This document shows positions 18,645-27,411 of a stretch of 61,675 nucleotides of DNA, piece by piece. Where the stretch lies: assembly GCA_017417215.1 (NCBI GenBank), contig JAFPZP010000026.1:1-61675 (forward strand). Direction: 5' to 3'. The stretch's first letter is position 1. Every line of letters begins with the position of its first letter. The notes under the pieces are model-generated. The model made no database searches. It was given only the letters and a program-made list of their open reading frames with translations, and was not told the DNA's origin. This stretch comes from Candidatus Rifleibacteriota bacterium (lineage in GTDB: Bacteria; Muiribacteriota; Ozemobacteria; Ozemobacterales; Ozemobacteraceae). The position numbers and the translations under genes are program-made.

Positions 18645-19502
18645 TTGCATTCCAGTTTTGATGATATAGTTTTTGCTATTATTCTAGTTTTTCCAATAGT
18701 AATTTTCTATGCCATTTTACAAAAGCATTGGCTGGATAAGGATTTACGAAAAGCATTTTGGAACGGGATAATTGCAGGTTGTTTTTCTATATTTCTGGTT
18801 AGAGTTATTTATGTTCCAATAGAATTATATTTAGGGGGTGAAATTAGAGCCTTCATCTCTGCTCCAAGAGAATGGTATATTACTCTAATAGCTTGTATAG
18901 GAATTATAGGTTTTGTTGAAGAAGGCTTTAAAACCCTTGGAGCACATATTGTTTGTTGTTTAAATAGGGAAGGGGGATTCAGACCTACCTTTGTTTTTAT
19001 AAGTTTTGCGGGCTGTGCCTTATCATTTTCTTTTTTAGAAAATATTCAATATTATATTGTTTATGGGGCATCTGTTGTTTTGCCTAGAGTTCTGGTTAGT
19101 TCACTAGCGCATTTATCTTTTGCATGTATATGCAGTTATTTTTCTTCATCTGCTTTTTTACTTATTAAGTCCCCAGTGAAAACAGCTTTTCTTCTAAATA
19201 TAGGTATTCTTTCTGCTTCATTTTTACATGGATTATTTGATTATTTGTTGTTTAAATATTCTATAATGGTTATTAGTGGAATTATACTTGCAATGCTTTC
19301 TTTTGCTTTGTTTATTATGTATGAAATTTGGATACAAGCTTTAAAAAAAGATATTCCACCAATGGGATTTCTTGCTGTTTGTTCTAGTTGTAGAGCTTTA
19401 ACTGTTGACAGAATACGCTTTTGTCCTTTTTGTGGTAAAAGAGTAAGGAAAATCGATACTCTGCCAACAATTATAAAGAAAAGTGATACAGATGGAAATT
19501 AG
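18645..19502 (+). CDS. PrsW-like intramembrane protease with C-terminal zinc ribbon
   Basis: 285 residues with about eight membrane helices. PrsW-family motifs are present in order: EEGFK (EExxK, near residue 92), SFLENIQYY (Glu-Asn, near 129), LAHLSFA (His, near 156) and FLHGLFDY (His and Asp, near 193). These form the metal site of PrsW proteases that clip anti-sigma factors or other membrane proteins. After the last helix comes a cytoplasmic zinc ribbon (CSSC ... CPFCGKR, about 246-268), not part of classical PrsW. It starts at TTG (18645), preceded by AGGGA nine bases upstream; no ATG fits. It overlaps the convergent SH3b gene by four bases. A neighbour with a zinc ribbon suggests the two act together (inference). 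Confidence 0.8.
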   Translation: MHSSFDDIVFAIILVFPIVIFYAILQKHWLDKDLRKAFWNGIIAGCFSIFLVRVIYVPIELYLGGEIRAFISAPREWYITLIACIGIIGFVEEGFKTLGAHIVCCLNREGGFRPTFVFISFAGCALSFSFLENIQYYIVYGASVVLPRVLVSSLAHLSFACICSYFSSSAFLLIKSPVKTAFLLNIGILSASFLHGLFDYLLFKYSIMVISGIILAMLSFALFIMYEIWIQALKKDIPPMGFLAVCSSCRALTVDRIRFCPFCGKRVRKIDTLPTIIKKSDTDGN

Positions 19503-20464
19503 AACTTCAGATTATCTTCTCTTGTCCAACCTGTTTTGGCTCCATTGCTGAATGTTATTTCAAACCATTGATACTGGTCTACTTGTTTAACACTCTTAAT
19601 TCCTACTGTGGTTCCTTTTGGAAGTTTTATTAGTTTTGCGCTTTGAGTAGTTGGAGCTTCTCTTATATTTGCACCATTCTGTTGAGAAATTGTTCCTTTT
19701 TTAGGAAGTTCTTTACCGTTGGTATAGGTTATAACGCTATCTGTCAATAAGGCTGAAGTAGCTATACCTATAATAGTTTTACTAGTTTCAAGTTCTTTTT
19801 CTATTTTAGCTTGAGTTAGTTGTTCTTTATTTATATTTTCTATTTTTTTGTCAGTTGTTTTATTTACTGCATTTTCTACAATATTAGCTGGACCTTGAAC
19901 CAAATAGTCGTCTATAGACCAACCTTTCTTTTTGTTAAAGTCCCATTGAATGTATGTCCAACCATCTTTTTTTTCTTTTACAACACCTCTGGTTCCTTTG
20001 GCAACTTTGAACATGAATTTGCCTTTTTTATCGGGTGTTTCTCTAACGTTAAGACCATTGGTAGATGCATAGGCATACCAGCGTGGACCATCTGGAGAAA
20101 AGGTTGAAATATCATTAGCTGGTTTTTGTGTATTAGTTTTATCTGAATTTGCAGAATTGGAAGTAACTGTTGTAGAAGAAGATGAAATCTTGTCAGATAC
20201 GGGTAATGCTTTTGATGCGTCTGCTGGTTGATTATTAGGTGTTTTAGATACATCTAAACTACTTGAAGAAGTATCTGATTTATCGTTATACAGAACTTTT
20301 TCTGAATTTTGTTCGTTGTTTGAAGTGTTTGGTTTATTTGAAACAGTATTGTTTTGGGTACTTGTTAATTCCATGAGCCTAAACATATACTTGCCCATGA
20401 ATATACCCAAGGCTACAACAGCCAACATTGCTACAATTATAGATATTATCTTCGTCTTTTTCAA
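19499..20464 (-). CDS. Membrane-anchored protein with two SH3b domains
   Basis: 321 residues: N-terminal membrane anchor (about residues 7-28), a Ser/Thr/Asn-rich linker (about 35-125), and two bacterial SH3-like domains (about 130-190 with GLNVRETPDKKGKFMF and 255-321 with GANIREAPTTQSAKLIKL). SH3b domains bind peptidoglycan or cell-wall peptides. The second ends at the very C-terminus (TGWTREDNLKF). It probably sits in the periplasm bound to murein. Transcribed alone, convergent with the PrsW-like gene. Confidence 0.78.
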   Translation of the reverse strand: MKKTKIISIIVAMLAVVALGIFMGKYMFRLMELTSTQNNTVSNKPNTSNNEQNSEKVLYNDKSDTSSSSLDVSKTPNNQPADASKALPVSDKISSSSTTVTSNSANSDKTNTQKPANDISTFSPDGPRWYAYASTNGLNVRETPDKKGKFMFKVAKGTRGVVKEKKDGWTYIQWDFNKKKGWSIDDYLVQGPANIVENAVNKTTDKKIENINKEQLTQAKIEKELETSKTIIGIATSALLTDSVITYTNGKELPKKGTISQQNGANIREAPTTQSAKLIKLPKGTTVGIKSVKQVDQYQWFEITFSNGAKTGWTREDNLKF

Positions 20465-20567
20465 GTCAACTTCTCCTCAAAAGAGTTCAAAAAGGGTATG
20501 ACTTGATATTAGTACGAATATTTATTTGTGTCAATAGTATAAAAGATTTTTATTGTAGCTATTTTAA

Positions 20568-20738
20568 TTAGTGAGAACCGGGAACCTGATTCAAAGCATT
20601 TGGTATTGTATCAAAATAGAAATTTTTTAAAGTCCCAGATACGCTAGTTAAAGCAGCTACTGCGACTATTGCAATCAAACCAATTATAAGAGCATACTCA
20701 ACCAAACCCTGACCGGATCTTTTGTTTTTTCTTTGCAT
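20568..20738 (-). CDS. flp: Flp-type pilin, second copy
   Basis: 56 residues, with the Flp pilin signature SGQGLVEYALIIGLIAIVAV: cleavage is expected after Gly, with Glu at mature position 5 and the adjacent Tyr. A hydrophobic helix follows and a short C-terminal tail. The ATG at 20738 is preceded by GAGAGAG; a longer frame from 20786 would run through a terminator stem. It lies downstream of the other Flp gene, separated by a terminator, so it may be expressed by partial read-through. Flp pilins are normally assembled by Tad machinery; none of those genes are in the window. Confidence 0.85.
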   Translation of the reverse strand: MQRKNKRSGQGLVEYALIIGLIAIVAVAALTSVSGTLKNFYFDTIPNALNQVPGSH

Positions 20739-20771
20739 TGTTTTCTCTCTCTTTTTTGATAAGGTTATAAC

Positions 20772-20801
20772 AAAAAAGGCAGGCATAGCCTGCCTTTTTT
20801 T
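20772..20801. terminator. Terminator between the two Flp pilin genes
   Basis: GGCAGGC (20778-20784), loop ATA, GCCTGCC (20788-20794), with six As before and seven Ts after. Works on the minus strand after the first pilin gene; read-through would reach the second. Confidence 0.85.
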
Positions 20802-20817
20802 GAGGTAAACAGATTAA

Positions 20818-21000
20818 TCAGGGATTTACACCGTTACCTTGATTTGCAGTGCTGAGCTTGTCATTGATGTTGCCGAAGAGACCGCTTACGCTTGTACCAG
20901 CTGCAGAAAGAGCTGCGATAGCTACGATTGCAATCAAACCAATGATGAGAGCATATTCTACAAGACCTTGTCCTTCTTCTTCTCTAAAGAAACGATTCAT
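20818..21000 (-). CDS. flp: Flp-type pilin, first copy
   Basis: 60 residues: MNRFFREEEGQGLVEYALII..., cleaved after Gly10 or so to give mature QGLVEYALIIGLIAIVAI, then a short polar tail (NDKLSTANQGNGVNP). An AGGAGG eight bases upstream decides the ATG at 21000. A sigma-54-like promoter and paired direct repeats lie just upstream, fitting a highly expressed, controlled pilin. Nearly identical over the helix to the next gene, so a tandem duplication. Confidence 0.9.
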   Translation of the reverse strand: MNRFFREEEGQGLVEYALIIGLIAIVAIAALSAAGTSVSGLFGNINDKLSTANQGNGVNP

Positions 21001-21045
21001 ATTAATTCCTCCTGAGTATTTTTGGCACTCGCCACAAATAATTAT

Positions 21046-21061
21046 TGCAAATGTAATGCCA
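21046..21061 (-). promoter_or_regulatory. Sigma-54-like promoter of Flp pilin
   Basis: On the minus strand this reads TGGCATTACATTTGCA: GG and GC separated by ten bases, the -24/-12 arrangement of sigma-54 promoters (consensus TGGCAC-N5-TTGCA). It gives an untranslated leader of about 35 bases before the ATG at 21000. Confidence 0.65.
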
Positions 21062-21126
21062 AAATGCAACTAATTTTTTTAATTTTTTTAAATTTTTGGT
21101 GAAAGTATGGCTATTACAGGCTTTTA

Positions 21127-21159
21127 GAGCAATAAAAACTATGTACCGAGCAATAAAAA
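21127..21159. promoter_or_regulatory. Paired 12-base direct repeats upstream of the sigma-54-like site
   Basis: GAGCAATAAAAA occurs at 21127-21138 and again at 21148-21159, a 21-base period (two helical turns). The pair lies 66-98 bases upstream of the -24 element on the minus strand, the usual place for an enhancer-binding activator. Confidence 0.6.
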
Positions 21160-21208
21160 TCCTAAAAACTATTAAAAAAAAGATATAAATTTATGATAAA
21201 AACATGAA

Positions 21209-21281
21209 CAGGGAAAAATTTCCCTGTTAGTAGGGAAATTTTTGGGGAAAATTATCCTTGCTGAGAGGGAAAATTTCCCTC
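21209..21281. repeat. Two GGGAAA/TTTCCC palindromes between lipoprotein and Flp pilin genes
   Basis: CAGGGAAA-AA-TTTCCCTG at 21209-21226 and GAGGGAAA-A-TTTCCCTC at 21265-21281, with a looser TAGGGAAATTTTT...GGGGAAAATTATCC between. Located 16 bases after the stop of the 669-residue lipoprotein gene. Could be its terminator or an operator for the Flp genes. The T run on either side is weak. Confidence 0.55.
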
Positions 21282-21297
21282 GTTTTTGGAGAGAAAT

Positions 21298-23307
21298 TTA
21301 TTCTATGTATGGGTTGGTTTCTCTAATGATGCCCCAAGGATTCGAATTGTTCGGATAAGGTTGTCTTAGACGATAGTCATAGGTTTCACCTGTGATATCT
21401 TTCATAAGCATAATATCAGAAGTTGTTGTACTGTCTATATGTGGAGAACAATTAATATAAGCATTTTCTGCAGTAAAACCTTCTATATTGTTTGGACCAA
21501 ATACTGGTTCCGAATTAACTCCAAGATATTCTATGCATTTTTTCCCTTCAGAATATAAGCTTCTTTCTGCCATAAATAGATTCTTTTGAATATTTGGTAT
21601 TTCAGCTTTTAATTGAATAGCATAAGGAGAATCAAATACAGAGTTTTCAATTCTTTGGCATTTTCCATTTATTTGTAAAGCTAATGAAGAAGGTGAAACA
21701 AAAAGATTGTTTAAAAATTCAACAATACCACCGTTTTCATCACTAATAATTCCTATATCTGTATATTCAAGCATATTGCTGTCTGTTATACTTAATCCAG
21801 AATTGTTTGAAGATATTACACAGTTTGTAGGGTGAATGAATGTACTGTTCTGAAGATGAATAGAGTTATTGTTAGTGAGAACAGCACCTGTTGTACAACG
21901 TTTGGTTAAAATATTGTCTACAACTAAATCTTTGCTTTCAGTAATTTCTATCCCAGTATTACAATTTATCAGTTCAATTTTTGATAATATAATTTCTGAA
22001 TTATTAACGCTTATTCCTTTATCTGCATCAGATATTATAAAATTAGCCATTGTATTGGATACATTGGAAGAGTTTATTATATTAATGCCTTTCCAGGAAG
22101 CTTTTGCAGGATTGGATTTATTAGCAGCTATTGTAATCGGAAGTGTATTTCCAGCAGAAGCCACTATTGTACCATTAACATTAATTTCAATTAATTCGCT
22201 GGTTCCAGCATTTAAACCATCTATTTCATCAATTAAAATTTTAACTCCACCGTCAATATGGAGAGCACCAAACTCAGTAATATTTATATCACCTTTAACA
22301 ATATATGGGCTGTTTGCTAAAGTCCAGTGTACTTCAGATGAAATATTACCTGGAACAAGTATTTCTGTAACGTTATTATATCCACTTTCATTATTTGCTT
22401 GATCTATTGCTGTAACATGATAAAAATATTTTTTACCAGGAACAACAGTATTATCTGTAAATCTTTCCTGACCTCTTGCCATAAAACCATTGCTGACTTC
22501 TGTAAAGTCACCATTGGAAACTTCACTTCTATATATTTTGTAACCTTTAAGATCAGCTTCATAATTTGGTTGCCAAAAAACAACTACCTGTCCAGGTATT
22601 CCATTTAAAGCAGATTCAACATTAGTTGGTGGAACAGGAGCATTGCCATCTTCAAAAGAATTTAGAGTAGAAAAAGTTGAGATTGTTGAGCTTTCAATAC
22701 TCTGACCTTCACGGCTAGCACTAATTTTAAAGTAATATGTCTTTTCTGGTTCAAGATTTGTTAATTCAAAGGTATGAGTTGTAGTATAAAGATTGCTTTT
22801 TTCTCTGGCATATTTCCCTAAGGATTCTGTTAAACCATATTCTATTACCGCATTAGTATAATCAGAAGTTTTCCAACTGATTAAAGCTGTAGTAGCAGTT
22901 GTTTTTTCTACTTTTATATCTGAATAAGTAAAACTAAGTCTTTGAACAGATACATCGTCAACATAGGTTGTCATACCTGAATAAACAGGTGCTTTAAAGA
23001 TAGTAGATCTATAGCCATTTGCTGTAATTACAAAATTTTGGGTTCCGAAACCGACTCCATCTACTACATAATGACCGTTTTCATCGGTTAAACCCCATCT
23101 TGTGTTGTCGTATTCCCATTCTACTAGGACGTCTTTAAGACCTTTCCCTGTTAAATCAACAATTTTCCCCTCAATAGCGCCCTCTCTAGGCTTTACATCA
23201 TCTGAACAACCGATAAGTAATGCAGATAAGATTAGAAAGACTGAGGCTATTCCAAGTAAACTTAGTCTTTTAAAGATATAGATTCTATTATTATTACCGC
23301 TAAACAT
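21298..23307 (-). CDS. Lipoprotein with carboxypeptidase-regulatory-like, FN3 and beta-helix domains
   Basis: 669 residues. Signal peptide with lipobox LLIGC (Cys near 34), a carboxypeptidase-regulatory-like domain (GAIEGKIVDLTGKGLKDV, about 43-120), two fibronectin-III domains (about 130-215 and 225-320), and a C-terminal parallel right-handed beta-helix (about 330-640) with repeated N-x-I strands. Likely anchored to the outer membrane, facing out or into the periplasm, as an adhesin or glycan-binding protein. AAGGTGG is 13 bases before the ATG. No catalytic residues recognised. Confidence 0.8.
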   Translation of the reverse strand: MFSGNNNRIYIFKRLSLLGIASVFLILSALLIGCSDDVKPREGAIEGKIVDLTGKGLKDVLVEWEYDNTRWGLTDENGHYVVDGVGFGTQNFVITANGYRSTIFKAPVYSGMTTYVDDVSVQRLSFTYSDIKVEKTTATTALISWKTSDYTNAVIEYGLTESLGKYAREKSNLYTTTHTFELTNLEPEKTYYFKISASREGQSIESSTISTFSTLNSFEDGNAPVPPTNVESALNGIPGQVVVFWQPNYEADLKGYKIYRSEVSNGDFTEVSNGFMARGQERFTDNTVVPGKKYFYHVTAIDQANNESGYNNVTEILVPGNISSEVHWTLANSPYIVKGDINITEFGALHIDGGVKILIDEIDGLNAGTSELIEINVNGTIVASAGNTLPITIAANKSNPAKASWKGINIINSSNVSNTMANFIISDADKGISVNNSEIILSKIELINCNTGIEITESKDLVVDNILTKRCTTGAVLTNNNSIHLQNSTFIHPTNCVISSNNSGLSITDSNMLEYTDIGIISDENGGIVEFLNNLFVSPSSLALQINGKCQRIENSVFDSPYAIQLKAEIPNIQKNLFMAERSLYSEGKKCIEYLGVNSEPVFGPNNIEGFTAENAYINCSPHIDSTTTSDIMLMKDITGETYDYRLRQPYPNNSNPWGIIRETNPYIE

Positions 23308-23408
23308 CGTCTTTAAAATCCCACCTTAATATTTATAGAGGTTGTTCAGAACTATTTATTTGATACCGAGTATTACAAATTTGTTTTCAATTATTACCCT
23401 TTTACCTG

Positions 23409-25976
23409 TTATGGAAGTCTCAAACAGGCTTCTTTGGCAAACCTTGCAATTTGAGTATTTGGAGGAGAATTTTCTCCAGCACGTTTATAGCAGGCCTTAG
23501 CTTCCTTTAAGAGATTCTTTTCTTCGTATGCTTGACCTAAGTAGAAGCAGGCGTAAGAATCAGAAGGATTTATATTAACTACTCTTACCAATGCATCTAT
23601 TGCTGAATCAATTAGATGTTTATCTAAGTAGGCTACACCAATATTATAGAGAATATATGGATCATCTGGGTTTATCTGAATTGCTCTTTGAAGCGCATAA
23701 ATAGCTCCATCCAGTTGACCAGCGTCATATAGGGAAACACCGAGATGTGAGTGAGAATAAGCATCATCATTATCAAGTTCGATAGATTTTGAGAAAGCTT
23801 TAATTGCTTCAGGTATACGTCCTGAATTTTTGTATAAAACTCCGAGACTATACTGAGAGAAAGCATCGTCAGGATTTATAGAAATAGCTTTTTTGAAAGC
23901 TTCTTCGGCCATTTCAGTTTTGCCAATACTTCTATAAATACTTCCTAAGAGATAATGAGAGTAGAATTTACCGCTATCAAGTCTTAAACTCATTGTTATA
24001 CAGTTAATAGCATTGTCGAATTCGCCAAGATTTTTATAGACAGAAGCTAGAGCGGTTAAAACATTTGCATTGCAGTCATCTAGTCTTAATAGGTCTTCAA
24101 ATGCTTCACGAGCTTCAGACATCATACCGTTATTTTTATAGATTAAACCTAGTAAAAATCTGCTGTCTGAATCAGTAGGATCTAGTTTTATTGTTCTCTT
24201 AATAGAAGAGATAGCTTCTTCTAATCTTCCCTGATTTAAATAAGCCTTACCCAAATGGAAGAAAGCTTCTTGGAATTCAGGGTCTAGTTCAATTGTCTTA
24301 TGCCATGAATTAATTGCTTGTTCAGATTTTCCAACACTTTTATATGCTATACCAAGCTGTAGATGTGCATGTGAGAAATCCGGATCCAAAGCAACGGCTT
24401 TTTCCCATTCTCTGATAGCTTCATCAAGTTGACCTTTTTCTCTGTATGCCAGACCTAATCTATAGTGAGCACCTGCATTATCAGGATTTACAGTAACAGT
24501 TTTCTTCCATCTGGTAATGTTTTGATCGTCTATGCCTTTTAATCTGTAAATTACTTCAAGATTATAGTTGGCAAAGGTGTCATACGGATTAAGTGCAATA
24601 ACTTTTCTGAATTCTAATATAGCTTCATCATAGAGTTCTTTGTTTTTATAAGCAGAAGCTAATTTGTAATGTGCTTCAGTATTGTTGGGGTTATTAGCAA
24701 CTTCAGTTTTATATTTTTCTATCATCATGTCTATTTCAGTTTTGCTTTTTATAACTGCAATAGGCTTAACTAAAGGTTCATCACCAAGCTTTTTACGAAT
24801 TTCACCTGCTTTATTCCAGTGAAATACAGCTTGATCACATTGACCTTTTACATCATATATTTCACCTAAAACATCGTGGGCTCGGCTTAAATTTGGGTTA
24901 AGGAAAAGACTTCTTTTCAATTCGCCAGTGGCATCATCAAGCATTCCCCTGTCTTTGTATGCCAGGGCTAAATTGAAATGGAGTTCAGCATCGTTTGAAT
25001 TAATAGAGTTTTCAAGTTTGAATTGTTCGATTGCCTTTGCTATTTCGCCTTTTTTCCTGAGAACCATTCCTAAGAAAAGGTGAATTCTTGGATATTTTGA
25101 GTCGACTTTAACTACCTTTTTGAATTCAGAAAGTGCGGCATCGTCCATTCCTTGTTTTAAGAATGTTTGTCCAAGGTATAGATTGGCTTCTATTAATGAA
25201 GGTGAAATTGCTCCAACTCTTTTTAAAGCTTCAACTGCTTCATCATATTCCTGAGAAAAGAAATAAGCAAAACCAAGATTCAAGAAAGCGTAAGCATTGT
25301 CGGGATTGATTTTTATTGATTCTCGTAATTGCTTTATTGCTTCATCATATTTTTCTAAGGCAATATAGCATCTTCCAAGCTGGCAAATTGAATGAGCGTC
25401 TTCTGGATTCAAAAGAATTGCTTTTTTTAATTCAACTATAGCTTTCTTAGGTTTGCCAATTTCTAGATATACAGCACCAAGAGAGAAATGAGCATAGGCG
25501 TATTCTCTGTTTAGTTTTATAGCATTTTTCAGCCTGGTTATTGATTCATCATATAGTTTTTTCAGACGGAAAATCAAACCTAGCTGGAGATGGGCAAAAG
25601 CAAAATCTGGTTTTAAAGAAATGGCTTTTTTAAAGCGGATAATGGCTTCGTCAGACATTCCTTTTAATTTATAGATTACGCCAAGATTAGCATAAGGATA
25701 TGCGTAACCTGGGTTATACATTATAGCTTTTTTGAATTCTACAATAGCTTCGTCAAGCATGCCTTTGTTACGGTAGGCAAGACCAACGAAATTGTGAGCG
25801 TAAGCGTCTTTAGGATTAATAGTTATGGCATCTCTAAAAACTTTGATTGCCATATCTGTATCACCTGATAATTCAAGTGCTCTTGCCAGCTGATAGTAAG
25901 CAAAAAAGTCTCGTGGATTTGCTTCTATTCTTTTTTTACAGTCCGTTATAATCTGATTGAACTTGTTTTCTATCAT
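23409..25976 (-). CDS. Very long TPR protein
   Basis: 855 residues made almost entirely of about 24 tetratricopeptide repeats (34 residues each, e.g. PGYAYPYANLGVIYKLKGMS), with one non-TPR linker near residue 400 (GDEPLVKPIAVIKSKTEID) dividing the chain into two halves that both start with the same type of repeat. No signal peptide or membrane segment. A GGAGG eight bases before the ATG supports the start. The two halves suggest a past duplication. CheR precedes it by 108 bases. Likely a cytoplasmic scaffold; partners unknown. Confidence 0.85.
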   Translation of the reverse strand: MIENKFNQIITDCKKRIEANPRDFFAYYQLARALELSGDTDMAIKVFRDAITINPKDAYAHNFVGLAYRNKGMLDEAIVEFKKAIMYNPGYAYPYANLGVIYKLKGMSDEAIIRFKKAISLKPDFAFAHLQLGLIFRLKKLYDESITRLKNAIKLNREYAYAHFSLGAVYLEIGKPKKAIVELKKAILLNPEDAHSICQLGRCYIALEKYDEAIKQLRESIKINPDNAYAFLNLGFAYFFSQEYDEAVEALKRVGAISPSLIEANLYLGQTFLKQGMDDAALSEFKKVVKVDSKYPRIHLFLGMVLRKKGEIAKAIEQFKLENSINSNDAELHFNLALAYKDRGMLDDATGELKRSLFLNPNLSRAHDVLGEIYDVKGQCDQAVFHWNKAGEIRKKLGDEPLVKPIAVIKSKTEIDMMIEKYKTEVANNPNNTEAHYKLASAYKNKELYDEAILEFRKVIALNPYDTFANYNLEVIYRLKGIDDQNITRWKKTVTVNPDNAGAHYRLGLAYREKGQLDEAIREWEKAVALDPDFSHAHLQLGIAYKSVGKSEQAINSWHKTIELDPEFQEAFFHLGKAYLNQGRLEEAISSIKRTIKLDPTDSDSRFLLGLIYKNNGMMSEAREAFEDLLRLDDCNANVLTALASVYKNLGEFDNAINCITMSLRLDSGKFYSHYLLGSIYRSIGKTEMAEEAFKKAISINPDDAFSQYSLGVLYKNSGRIPEAIKAFSKSIELDNDDAYSHSHLGVSLYDAGQLDGAIYALQRAIQINPDDPYILYNIGVAYLDKHLIDSAIDALVRVVNINPSDSYACFYLGQAYEEKNLLKEAKACYKRAGENSPPNTQIARFAKEACLRLP

Positions 25977-26084
25977 TGCTGGCCTCCAAAGCTACGGATA
26001 ATCCTAATAATGGCAGTCTTTCTTTTATATAATTATGCCTTTGTAAAATAATCGGCAGAATGAAGCCAATAATGAATAGAAAAA

Positions 26085-27110
26085 TTATCTGTAGATAAAA
26101 GGTGTAACTGAAGGCTCTATTGAGTGAAAAACGAGAAACTTGATTATTCTGTCGCAGTCAGATGATGAAACTATTATATATCTTACTTTTTTATTTGATT
26201 TTTCATCTAACCCGAATTGGAAACGGTAAGAGTTTTTCTGAAGGAGATTTGTTGCTCTAAGTAAGTCTGTTGGTGTTTTGAAGTATAAATTGCAAGTTTT
26301 AGAAACTTGGTTTATTTTTTGATAAACATACTCATTTCTTATGAAAAGCTTATTTATTCCGTAGCTTTGATTGGTTATATCAACTAGTTCGTTTGCACTG
26401 GTAAAGAAAAAGCCGTTAAACTCAAGAGATTTAAAGAATCTTTTTGTGAGTTTTTCTTTGTTTTCTTTATTAAAATAAATCATTGTGTTTCGGCAGAAAA
26501 TAATGTCAAAAGTTCTTGGAGGCCATGTTTCCAAAAGATTCATATACTCAAATGTAACATCTTGTTTGAGTTCATCTTTTATTTTATAGCGATTGTCGTT
26601 CAATTTAATGAAGTATTTGTCTAGTATTTCCTGTTTTGTTTCTTTAAAGACATAAATATCATAAATGCCTTCTCTTGCTGTTTTGACAGCATCATAAGAA
26701 ATATCACTGCCGAGAATATTAATTCTAATGTTGCTTGATTCAGGAATAGATTCTTTTATGGTAATAAGAATTGAATAGAGCTCTGCTCCTATAGAACAAC
26801 CAGCAGACCATATATTGATCTCTTTTTTGTTGTTCTTTATTAATGTTGGAAGAATGTCTTTCCTTAGTATTTCAAAATGTTTGGGATGTCTGAAAAACCA
26901 GGTTTCATTGGTCGTTAAAGTATTGATAATATCGATTCTTAGTTTTAAGTCCTGTTTGCTTTTTAAGATAAGATCACTTGGATTAGGCGAATCATATTTT
27001 TCAAGAAGAGGGGCTAAATGATTCATGACAAAAGAATAACGTGAAGGAGGGAAACTTAAACCAGTTTCTCTAGAAAGAATTGAACAAAACAAATCTAAGC
27101 TTTTATTCAT
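26085..27110 (-). CDS. cheR: CheR-type protein-glutamate methyltransferase
   Basis: 341 residues. CheR N-terminal helical domain (residues 1-75), then the SAM-binding domain with NTLTTNETWFFRHPKHF, IWSAGCSIGAELYSI and FDIIFCRNTMIYF. CheR methylates receptor glutamates. An extra C-terminal segment of about 75 residues (from about 265) follows the methyltransferase fold with a beta-alpha pattern that I cannot assign. No other chemotaxis gene is in the window, so it may act in another pathway, such as pilus-based motility. ATG at 27110; an in-frame TTG at 27116 adds two residues. Confidence 0.85.
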   Translation of the reverse strand: MNKSLDLFCSILSRETGLSFPPSRYSFVMNHLAPLLEKYDSPNPSDLILKSKQDLKLRIDIINTLTTNETWFFRHPKHFEILRKDILPTLIKNNKKEINIWSAGCSIGAELYSILITIKESIPESSNIRINILGSDISYDAVKTAREGIYDIYVFKETKQEILDKYFIKLNDNRYKIKDELKQDVTFEYMNLLETWPPRTFDIIFCRNTMIYFNKENKEKLTKRFFKSLEFNGFFFTSANELVDITNQSYGINKLFIRNEYVYQKINQVSKTCNLYFKTPTDLLRATNLLQKNSYRFQFGLDEKSNKKVRYIIVSSSDCDRIIKFLVFHSIEPSVTPFIYR

Positions 27111-27157
27111 ACGCAATTAATTCAACTATATAATAAAGAATGAATAAGTAGGAAAAA

Positions 27158-27346
27158 TTAGAGATTTCTTAAACTACGAGGAAATACTCTACCCGCTATG
27201 ACTTGCCAAGTTGGTCTCATTTGCCCTTTAATTTCTTCAGCGCATTTTTTGCATACAAAACGTTCTGTATTCTGGTATTTTAAATATTCTTCATCAGGAA
27301 CATTGAATTCCGTCATTTTAAGGCATAAAGGGCATCGATCTTGCAT
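27158..27346 (-). CDS. Small zinc-ribbon protein, YlaI/DUF2197-like
   Basis: 62 residues with CPLC near the start and CKKC near residue 32, spaced as in the short YlaI/DUF2197 zinc ribbons of Firmicutes. The tail is Arg/Leu rich. It is between CheR and the PilX-like gene on the same strand. Its small size makes the call tentative, but the motif and the spacing argue for a real gene. Confidence 0.55.
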   Translation of the reverse strand: MQDRCPLCLKMTEFNVPDEEYLKYQNTERFVCKKCAEEIKGQMRPTWQVIAGRVFPRSLRNL

Positions 27347-27411
27347 ATTTTTTTGTATTCTCCAATGCTTATACTAACATATTCTTTTATTTTTAGGCAA
27401 TTAGATAAACA

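Noticed and set aside
21869..22402. 177-residue plus-strand frame inside the lipoprotein gene
   Set aside because: Antisense shadow; the opposite strand has lipobox and FN3 signatures.
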